Shown: piece by piece, positions 58,602 to 64,000 of the stretch
Position numbering within the stretch: position 1 is the first letter of the stretch
How the letters are laid out: each line of letters starts with the position of its first letter
DNA from: JBBDWR01 sp040902745
GTDB lineage: Bacteria; Actinomycetota; UBA4738; HRBIN12
Assembly (NCBI GenBank): GCA_040902745.1
Contig: JBBDWR010000014.1
Coordinates: 1 to 64,000 of the forward strand
Length of the DNA stretch: 64,000 nucleotides
Direction of reading: 5' to 3'
Program-made: the position numbers and the translations under genes
The notes under the pieces: generated by a model
The model's database searches: none
The model's input: the letters and a program-made list of their open reading frames with translations, nothing else
What the model was told of the DNA's origin: nothing

Positions 58602-59252
58602 ATGCCCTTCGGGTTCCCCGTGCTGCTGGAACTCGCTGAGCGCCCGGTCGTCGTGATCGGCGCCGACGCGGTGCGGGAGCGTCGGGTCCGTCAGTTGCTG
58701 GAGTCCGGCGCGACGGATGTGGTGGTGATCGTCGACGGCGATGTTGAGGTCGCCGAAGAAGCCGATGAGCGCGTGCACGTCCACCGGCGCGCGTGGCGTC
58801 CCTCGGACCTGGATGGTGCGTGCCTGTGTCTCGCCGCGTCTCGCGACGCGACGGAGCGGGGAGCGCTCGCGGCCGCGGCTCGGGAGCGGGGCGTGCTCGT
58901 GAACGTGAACGACGACATCCCACGGTGCGACTTCGCGATGCCGGCGATCGTGCGCCGCGGCGAGCTGCTGCTCGCGATCGGCACCGGCGGCGCGTCGCCA
59001 GCGCTATCGCGCAAGCTGCGCGAGGAGCTCGGCGGCCGGTTCGGGCCGGAGTGGGAGGAGATCCTCCGCGTGCTTCGCGAGGTGCGGGAGGAGACGATCG
59101 GCGCCCTTCCCGACTTCTCCGACCGGGCGCGGCGCTGGCGCGAGGCGCTCGACACCGACGAGGCGGAGAAACTCGTGAGCGCCGGACGCTCGGACGAGCT
59201 GGCCGACCGGCTGCGATCGCGCCTGCTCGCGGGTCGCGAGGAATCGTCGTGA
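58602..59252 (+). CDS. precorrin-2 dehydrogenase / sirohydrochlorin ferrochelatase-like
   Basis: The 216-residue protein is the stand-alone CysG-N/Met8-type domain: FGFPVLLELAERPVVVIGAD (a variant of GGGxVA, here GADAVRERRVRQLL), VNVNDDIPRCDFAMPAIV and GTGGASPALSRKLREEL. It oxidises precorrin-2 to sirohydrochlorin and probably inserts iron to make siroheme for the sulfite reductase. It lies 2 bases after cysH and overlaps the next gene by GTGA. Confidence 0.9.
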   Translation: MPFGFPVLLELAERPVVVIGADAVRERRVRQLLESGATDVVVIVDGDVEVAEEADERVHVHRRAWRPSDLDGACLCLAASRDATERGALAAAARERGVLVNVNDDIPRCDFAMPAIVRRGELLLAIGTGGASPALSRKLREELGGRFGPEWEEILRVLREVREETIGALPDFSDRARRWREALDTDEAEKLVSAGRSDELADRLRSRLLAGREESS

Positions 59253-60013
59253 CCGGCCGGGTGATCCTGGTCGGCGCGGGCCCGGGTGATCCGGAGCTGA
59301 TCACCGTGCGCGGTGCACGGGTGCTCGCCGAAGCCGACGTGGTCGTCTACGACCGACTCGCCCCGCCGGAGCTGCTGGACCTCGCTCCCGACGCCGAACG
59401 CCTCTACGTCGGCAAGGAACCGGGCACGTCGGCGATGAAGCAGGAGCAGATCGGAGAACTGCTCGTGGCACGCGCGCTCGCAGGCCAGGTCGTCGTTCGC
59501 CTGAAAGGCGGCGACCCCTTCGTGTTCGGCCGCGGCGGCGAGGAGATGCTCGCGTGCGTTGACGCGGGCGTCCCCTGCGAGGTGGTTCCCGGCGTGACGA
59601 GTGCCGTAGCCGCTCCCGCCCTGGCAGGGATCCCCGTGACCCACCGCGGGATCGCGCAGAGTTTCGCGGTGGTCACCGCCAGCACCGCGCATGGCGACGA
59701 CGTCGATCTCGCCCGCGTCGCCACGGCAGTCGACACGTTGGTGATCCTGATGGCCGCGAGCAAGCTCGAAGCCGTGTGTGCGGAGCTGGTCGCCGCAGGC
59801 CGCGACCCAGCCGAGCCGGCCGCGATCGTCCAGTGGGCGGGAACGCCGGAGCAACGCTCGCTTACCGGCAGCTTGCGCGATCTTCCCACGCTGGCCGCCG
59901 CCGCATCGATCGGCCCGCCGGCGACGCTGGTCGTCGGAGCGGTCGCGAGCCTCGCACGGCGCCCGTTAGACGATCCGCACGCCGAACCAGAACGTCACGC
60001 TGCTCCGCGCTGA
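59249..60013 (+). CDS. cobA: uroporphyrinogen-III C-methyltransferase
   Basis: The 254-residue SUMT enzyme has VILVGAGPGDPELITVRGA (SAM loop), VVVYDRLAPPELL, VRLKGGDPFVFGRGGEEM, EVVPGVTSAVAAPA and GIPVTHRGIAQSF. It makes precorrin-2, the branch point to siroheme, and with the preceding gene covers CysG function. The operon context points to siroheme for sulfite reduction, but precorrin-2 could also feed cobalamin, which the corrinoid operon at 48.7-54.2 kb needs. Confidence 0.94.
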   Translation: MTGRVILVGAGPGDPELITVRGARVLAEADVVVYDRLAPPELLDLAPDAERLYVGKEPGTSAMKQEQIGELLVARALAGQVVVRLKGGDPFVFGRGGEEMLACVDAGVPCEVVPGVTSAVAAPALAGIPVTHRGIAQSFAVVTASTAHGDDVDLARVATAVDTLVILMAASKLEAVCAELVAAGRDPAEPAAIVQWAGTPEQRSLTGSLRDLPTLAAAASIGPPATLVVGAVASLARRPLDDPHAEPERHAAPR

Positions 60014-60041
60014 CGTGAGCTGATCCGGTCGGCTCTCCGTG

Positions 60042-60047
60042 TAGCCT
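60042..60047 (+). promoter_or_regulatory. -10 box (TAGCCT) of a probable leaderless transcript
   Basis: TAGCCT ends 7 bases before the ATG at 60055, with no ribosome-binding site. Confidence 0.35.
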
Positions 60048-60054
60048 GCCCGTC

Positions 60055-60843
60055 ATGCCTGACGACGAGTTGCTACAGCGAGCGCTGGCGTTTCAGCTAG
60101 GGATCTCCGAACGGGAGTCCACCCGCACGGAACCCTTCCGGTGGGGGACGGCGTACTTCAACGACGATGTACCCGCCTCCTACGACCACAACTTCCTCGA
60201 CGTCGAGATGGCGGTGCCGGGCGTCGCGCCCGAGGAGATCCTCGCCGAGGCCGACCGGATGCAAGGGGACGTCGGACTCACACACCGAGAGATGCGCCTG
60301 CTCTCCTACGAGGACGGTGAGCGGATGGCGCCGGCGTTCCGAGGACCCGGCTGGCGCGTGGAGCGCAACCTCTACATGGCGATGCTCGCAGAACCTGAGG
60401 ACGCGCCCGACACCTCCGCGGTGCGCGCCGCGACATGGGAGCAGACCCGGCCCGCGGTCGAGATCACCACGCGGCGAGCGCCGTATGCCACGAGCGACGC
60501 GGTGGCTCGGCAGCTGATCGACCGCGCGTTGATCACGATGGGTGCGATCGATACACGGTTCCTCGTTTCGGAGATCGACGGGCAGGTCGCCAGCTACTGC
60601 CACCTGTACTCGGATGGGAGCGCGGCGCAGGTCGAGGACGTGAACACCCTTGACGAGTACCGGGGGCGCGGGCTCGCACAGGCGACCGTGTGGGCGGCGG
60701 TCGAACTGGCACGCTCGGAAGACCACGACTTCATCTGGCTGATCGCCGACGAGGACGACTGGCCACAGCACCTCTACCGCAAGCTCGGCTTCCGCGACAT
60801 CGGTCGCACGATCTGGTTCGTGCGCGCCGGCACGCACGAGTGA
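60055..60843 (+). CDS. GNAT family N-acetyltransferase
   Basis: The 262-residue protein has a C-terminal GNAT domain with the acetyl-CoA motif VEDVNTLDEYRGRGLAQATV and LYRKLGFRDIGRTIWF at the end. The N-terminal 120 residues form a second, degenerate GNAT-like domain (SYDHNFLDVEMAVPGVAPEE). The acetyl acceptor is unknown. It probably has its own leaderless promoter. Confidence 0.85.
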   Translation: MPDDELLQRALAFQLGISERESTRTEPFRWGTAYFNDDVPASYDHNFLDVEMAVPGVAPEEILAEADRMQGDVGLTHREMRLLSYEDGERMAPAFRGPGWRVERNLYMAMLAEPEDAPDTSAVRAATWEQTRPAVEITTRRAPYATSDAVARQLIDRALITMGAIDTRFLVSEIDGQVASYCHLYSDGSAAQVEDVNTLDEYRGRGLAQATVWAAVELARSEDHDFIWLIADEDDWPQHLYRKLGFRDIGRTIWFVRAGTHE

Positions 60844-60844
60844 C

Positions 60845-61546
60845 TCAGACGAGCTCGAGCACCTGCGGCAGCCGCTCGATCCGGGTGCCGTCCCACTCGT
60901 CGGCCTCGGGGCGCAACATCTGCGTGTCTCCCTCGCTCGTATGCCGGATCAGCACCGGCTCCATGCCGAGCGCCGCCGCCCCGGACAGCTCACCGTAGGC
61001 ACCGTCTCCCACGTACAGACACCGGGAAGGCTCCACACCGAGCCGGTCCGTGCAGTAGCGGTAGATCTCCGGGTCCGGTTTGCGCAGACCCACCTCGCAG
61101 CTGAACACCTCGACGTCGACGGAACCGGCCAGCGGGCTCGTGCGCCACAACTCGGGAGTGTCGGGTGAACACATGCTGATCAGCCCCAGCGGGTACCCCC
61201 ACCGGCGAAGTTCGGAAAGCGTGTGGACCGCCTCGTCGTGCGGCCGGAACAGGCGCCGATAGAGCGCCCGACGCGGTTCGAGCGCCGAGACGATCCGTTC
61301 GTCGGATGCATCGACTTGGAGCGTACCGAGGATCTGGTGCACGTTGTCCTCGACCGTGCCGACCGTGCCGAGCTGGCGGTCCATCGCGGTCGCTTCCCAT
61401 CCCTGCAGGAACGCATCGGGATCGACCCCGAGCATCCGAGCCGCCTCCGCCACGGCGACACGGAACTCCTCGACACCGAACTCCGGCACCAGCGTGCCGA
61501 ACAGATCGAAGATCACCGCGTCGTAGCGAAAGACGGACGTGTTCAT
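60845..61546 (-). CDS. HAD-superfamily hydrolase
   Basis: The 233-residue protein has motif I AVIFDLFGTLVPEF (Asp nucleophile), motif II ISMCSPD, Lys in GLRKPDPEIY and motif IV CLYVGDGAYGELSGA with a helical cap between. The second Asp of motif I (DxD) is replaced by F-G-T (DLFGT), as is usual in the haloacid dehalogenase-like branch. Substrate unknown. Its ATG overlaps the lipoprotein gene's stop. Confidence 0.88.
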   Translation of the reverse strand: MNTSVFRYDAVIFDLFGTLVPEFGVEEFRVAVAEAARMLGVDPDAFLQGWEATAMDRQLGTVGTVEDNVHQILGTLQVDASDERIVSALEPRRALYRRLFRPHDEAVHTLSELRRWGYPLGLISMCSPDTPELWRTSPLAGSVDVEVFSCEVGLRKPDPEIYRYCTDRLGVEPSRCLYVGDGAYGELSGAAALGMEPVLIRHTSEGDTQMLRPEADEWDGTRIERLPQVLELV

Positions 61547-61944
61547 CCGTCGAGATCCGCGGTGCGTCGATGCACGCACGCGATCGCGTCTTCCACTCCG
61601 CTCGAGCCGTCGAACGCATCCGACGCGACGGGCTCGCCGCTCGTACCTGCGGCGAGGTCGTTGGCGGCTAGCAGCTCACCCTCGAAGGTCGCAGCCGTCG
61701 GATCGGTGTCGGTCGCGAAGACCGCCACGTCGGGTTCCACGGACACGAGATCGGCCGGGACGCCGACGAACCACGCACCGGGGCCGCCCGATACCGCGGC
61801 GAACCGCGCCGACTCGGGAGGAAACCCTGCGTCGACCACGACGGCAACCGGCGCATCGACACACTCAGGGTCCTCTCCCGAACAAGACCCGGCCAACACT
61901 GCGATCACGCATACGATGAACATCCCGCGATGCGCTGCGATCAC
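61543..61944 (-). CDS. putative lipoprotein
   Basis: The 133-residue protein has a short signal (MFIVCVIAVLAGSCSGEDPE) with a lipobox-like LAGSC, then an acidic, Ala/Val-rich domain (AVVVDAGFPPES, WFVGVPADLVSVEPDV). ATG at 61944 overlaps the acetyltransferase stop; ATG at 61923 gives a more normal signal peptide. No family is recognised. It is coupled on both sides to the GNAT and HAD genes. Confidence 0.7.
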   Translation of the reverse strand: MIAAHRGMFIVCVIAVLAGSCSGEDPECVDAPVAVVVDAGFPPESARFAAVSGGPGAWFVGVPADLVSVEPDVAVFATDTDPTAATFEGELLAANDLAAGTSGEPVASDAFDGSSGVEDAIACVHRRTADLDG

Positions 61945-62531
61945 TCCGTGCGCTCCGCCGCTCGATCGGCTCGGACATCCCAGCCGTCTTCCAGCACCGA
62001 GTACAGCACCGCGTCGTGGAAGCCCTCGGAGCTTCTCGTCCTGCTGCGGAGCACGGATTCCTGCGCGAATCCGAGGCGCTCTGGGACCGCTCGGCTGCGC
62101 AGGTTATCGACGGCGACGAGGATCTCGGTCCGGTGCAGGCCCAACGTCTGGAAGCCGTACGTGGTCAGCGCCGCGACCGCGCGCGTGACGAGGCCACGGC
62201 CCTCGTGCGAAGCGGCGATCCAATAGCCGATCTCACCAAGCCTGTCGAGCGGCTCGAACCTCCCGAATCCCATCGAGCCGACCGGCCGGTTCCGATGCCA
62301 TAGCACGAGCGCGAGGCTGCGTCCCTCGGACGCCTCGAGCCGGGATCGTTGCAGGAACGCGAGCTCATGCTCGACCTCCCGCGTGAGATCGACCCAAGGC
62401 AGCCAGGCGGCAAGCCGCTCCCGGTCGGCGTCGATCAGCTCGAACAGGGGGCCGGCGTCCTCGTCTCGGGGCGCGCGCAGCTCGGTCGATCCGTCGACCG
62501 CGACGACCGGCGCACCGGGTTCGTGCTGCAT
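61941..62531 (-). CDS. GNAT family N-acetyltransferase (RimJ/RimL-like)
   Basis: The 196-residue protein has the RimJ/RimL layout: LRAPRDEDAGPLFELIDADR at the start, IGYWIAASHEGRGLVTRAV (acetyl-CoA loop) and LHRTEILVAVDNLRSRAVPE followed by GFAQE. These acetylate ribosomal or other N-termini or small amines. ATG at 62531 is chosen on homology; the frame is open to 62582 over the divergent crgA start. Confidence 0.88.
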   Translation of the reverse strand: MQHEPGAPVVAVDGSTELRAPRDEDAGPLFELIDADRERLAAWLPWVDLTREVEHELAFLQRSRLEASEGRSLALVLWHRNRPVGSMGFGRFEPLDRLGEIGYWIAASHEGRGLVTRAVAALTTYGFQTLGLHRTEILVAVDNLRSRAVPERLGFAQESVLRSRTRSSEGFHDAVLYSVLEDGWDVRADRAAERTE

Positions 62532-62553
62532 GGAGCGCCATGATGCCACGCGG

Positions 62554-62559
62554 TACCAT
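62554..62559 (+). promoter_or_regulatory. -10 box (TACCAT) before crgA
   Basis: TACCAT ends 9 bases before the crgA ATG at 62569; no ribosome-binding site is present. Confidence 0.3.
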
Positions 62560-62568
62560 CCGTTGGTC

Positions 62569-62844
62569 ATGCCGAAGTCCAAGCCGCGTCAGACGAAGAA
62601 GCAGAAGGTCGCCAGGCCTCGCAGCGCTTCGCAGCGCTATCAGCTGGAGCCCGACCGCAAGCAACCGCGCAAGGAGAGCCCCCGCTGGTACGGGCCGGCC
62701 CTGATGGCGCTCATGGGGATCGGCGTCGTGACCATCGTCGCGAACTACGTGTTCGGGATCGAGGGCACGGCGAGGAACCTCTATCTGTTCATCGGCCTCG
62801 GCCTGATCGCCCTGGGGTTCATCGGCACCACCCGCTGGCGCTGA
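62569..62844 (+). CDS. crgA: cell division protein CrgA
   Basis: The 91-residue protein has a basic N-terminus (MPKSKPRQTKKQKVARP), the conserved SPRWYGPALMALMGIGVVTI and two membrane helices ending FIGLGLIALGFIGTTRWR. CrgA recruits penicillin-binding proteins and other divisome parts and is restricted to actinobacteria, so it is strong lineage evidence. It is about 30 kb from the fhaA-pknB operon. Confidence 0.95.
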   Translation: MPKSKPRQTKKQKVARPRSASQRYQLEPDRKQPRKESPRWYGPALMALMGIGVVTIVANYVFGIEGTARNLYLFIGLGLIALGFIGTTRWR

Positions 62845-62897
62845 CCCTCTCGGACCTCGCGAATCACATCGGTGTTCTTTTCCACGGTGTTCTCCCC

Positions 62898-62913
62898 AGA
62901 TGGGGGAAATCAC
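62898..62913 (+). terminator. short hairpin after crgA
   Basis: CCCC-agat-GGGG inside tctccccagatgggggaaat forms a short stem about 55 bases after the crgA stop. There is no U-tract, so its activity as a terminator is uncertain. Confidence 0.3.
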
Positions 62914-63016
62914 ACGCTTGTGATCCGCCGTTCATCGTCCGCTCGGTCTGTGGGAAACGGGGGTCCATTCACCGGCCGGACTGTGGAGAACCCTGGGGAA
63001 AAGGCGGGATCGCAGG

Positions 63017-63289
63017 TCAGGAAGCCGGGGCGGCCCCGCGAGGGCGGCGCACGACCTGCATACGCTCTCCGCAGTGTCGGGGGATCTGCAGCTCACCGAT
63101 CCGGGTGACCTGGAACTCCGTTCCGCAATCCGAGCAGACCAGGAAGACGTCGAGCTCCTCAACGTCCTCCGCGTCCTGCTTCTCCCGCGCGGGCGGGCCG
63201 ACGGAGATCCCCCGGATCACGCCGATCCCGACCCGCCAAATGAGAACGGCCACCACCAGCGCGAGCGGCACGGTCACCCACCACGGCAT
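63017..63289 (-). CDS. membrane protein with C-terminal zinc ribbon
   Basis: The 90-residue protein has one N-terminal helix (MPWWVTVPLALVVAVLIWRV), an acidic linker and a C-terminal ribbon with CSDCGTEFQV and PRHCGERM, a CxxC...C pattern like FmdB-type regulators. ATG at 63289 is chosen since upstream residues are not protein-like. Role unknown; it is divergent from the glutamate dehydrogenase gene. Confidence 0.75.
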   Translation of the reverse strand: MPWWVTVPLALVVAVLIWRVGIGVIRGISVGPPAREKQDAEDVEELDVFLVCSDCGTEFQVTRIGELQIPRHCGERMQVVRRPRGAAPAS

Positions 63290-63389
63290 GCCGTCAGGGT
63301 ACGTCTCGCAAGCAACGGGTAGCCGAGGACCCCTCCGACGTGCCAGGATGTGCGCCGCACGCGCCACAGGCGAAACGGAGGTGGGAGCC

Positions 63390-64000
63390 ATGGAGCTCTT
63401 CGAGGCGGTGCGAGGGTTCTTCTTTCAGGCGGCCGATCGCTTGGGCTTGGACGACAGCACCCGAACGGTGCTCTCGAGCCCTCGTCGCGAGGTCGCGGTG
63501 CAGGTGAAGGTCCCTCGCGATGACGGATCGCTCGACGTCTTCCCCGGATGGCGCGTGCAGTACAACGGCGCCCGGGGCCCTTTCAAGGGTGGATTGCGCT
63601 TCCATCCCGACGCTTCACGGGACGAGTTCCGCTGTTTCGCCGCGCTGATGACCTGGAAGACGGCGCTGGTCGACATCCCGTACGGAGGCGGCAAAGGCGG
63701 CATCCGAGTCGACCCGAAGTCACTGTCGGAGGGCGAGCTGGAGCGGATGTGCCGCTCGTTCGTCCGCGGGATCGCTCCGGTGATCGGTCCCGAGCAGGAC
63801 ATCCCCGCCCCCGACGTGAACACCGGTCCGCGCGAGATGGCCTGGATGACCGATCAGTACTCGCGATTGGTCGGTCGTGACTCTCCCGCCGCCTTCACCG
63901 GCAAACCCGTCGAATACAACGGCTCGCTCGGGCGCGACGCCGCAACGGGCCGCGGCGCAGTCGTGTGTCTCGACCGGCTCGCGCACGCGCACGGCTGGGC
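63390..64000 (+). CDS. gdhA: Glu/Leu/Phe/Val dehydrogenase, probably glutamate dehydrogenase (3' end outside window)
   Basis: ATG at 63390 follows GGAGG. The visible 203 codons give the catalytic domain: QYNGARGPFKGGLRFHPDAS, FAALMTWKTALVDIPYGGGK (catalytic Lys) and PAPDVNTGPREMAWM with the second active-site Asp. These match NAD(P)-dependent glutamate dehydrogenases, which interconvert glutamate and 2-oxoglutarate plus ammonia. The NAD-binding domain continues past 64000. Confidence 0.92.
   Translation, partial: MELFEAVRGFFFQAADRLGLDDSTRTVLSSPRREVAVQVKVPRDDGSLDVFPGWRVQYNGARGPFKGGLRFHPDASRDEFRCFAALMTWKTALVDIPYGGGKGGIRVDPKSLSEGELERMCRSFVRGIAPVIGPEQDIPAPDVNTGPREMAWMTDQYSRLVGRDSPAAFTGKPVEYNGSLGRDAATGRGAVVCLDRLAHAHGW

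Overview
The window reads as chromosomal DNA of a high-GC actinobacterium outside the best-known genera. Lineage evidence: the gene order fhaA-fhaB-PP2C-ftsW/rodA-pbpA-pknB, which is the arrangement known from mycobacteria and streptomycetes; a separate crgA; strong G/C bias at third codon positions; many GTG starts with 4-base ATGA/GTGA overlaps; and several genes with a TAnnnT box 6-9 bases before the start codon, which suggests leaderless transcripts.

Layout. 1-5.2 kb is an accessory stretch: a Tat-exported protein with 20 cysteines, a small membrane protein, an ECF sigma factor coupled to a membrane-anchored propeller-type anti-sigma candidate, and an IS481-like element whose transposase carries an internal stop, lying 10 bases from a tRNA-Ser. 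5.3-11 kb (minus strand) is a five-gene oligopeptide-type ABC importer. 11.2-14.2 kb encodes a protein made of seven tandem PAS units with no output domain. A small exported protein at 14.4 kb is preceded by a predicted three-way-junction RNA. 15-20 kb holds DinB-like, serS, bactofilin, DUF4446, larB and larC. 20.4-25 kb holds a DUF5317 protein, a sensor kinase, a small HELGH membrane protein and a glycosyltransferase. It is followed by a SHOCT remnant and a partial tRNA-Leu copy about 1 kb from an intact tRNA-Leu, which looks like an integration scar.

26.3-33.5 kb is the cell-division/peptidoglycan signalling operon. 33.5 kb encodes a tandem ThyX-fold protein whose signature motif is split between its two halves. 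35.4-42.7 kb is the histidine operon (hisD-C-B-H-A-F-I and hisG), with a VapBC-type toxin-antitoxin pair on the opposite strand between hisI and hisG. An ABC-2 exporter follows, then isocitrate lyase with a strongly structured leader, a flavin amine oxidase and a homocysteine S-methyltransferase.

48.7-54.2 kb is a compact corrinoid methyl-transfer operon: corrinoid protein, pterin methyltransferase, ferredoxin/ASKHA corrinoid activator, DUF1638 protein and an MttB-family methyltransferase without pyrrolysine. It probably moves methyl groups from a quaternary amine or related substrate to tetrahydrofolate. 55.6-60 kb is a sulfite/sulfate assimilation and siroheme operon. A leader peptide with tandem Cys codons and a terminator hairpin precede it, a textbook arrangement for cysteine-responsive attenuation. 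The right end holds GNAT and HAD proteins, a lipoprotein, crgA, a zinc-ribbon membrane protein and the start of a glutamate dehydrogenase.

The most rewarding targets are the corrinoid operon, the cysteine attenuator, the three-way-junction leader, the split-motif ThyX protein and the tRNA-Leu scar. All functions are assigned by reading motifs and neighbourhoods; no database search was run.
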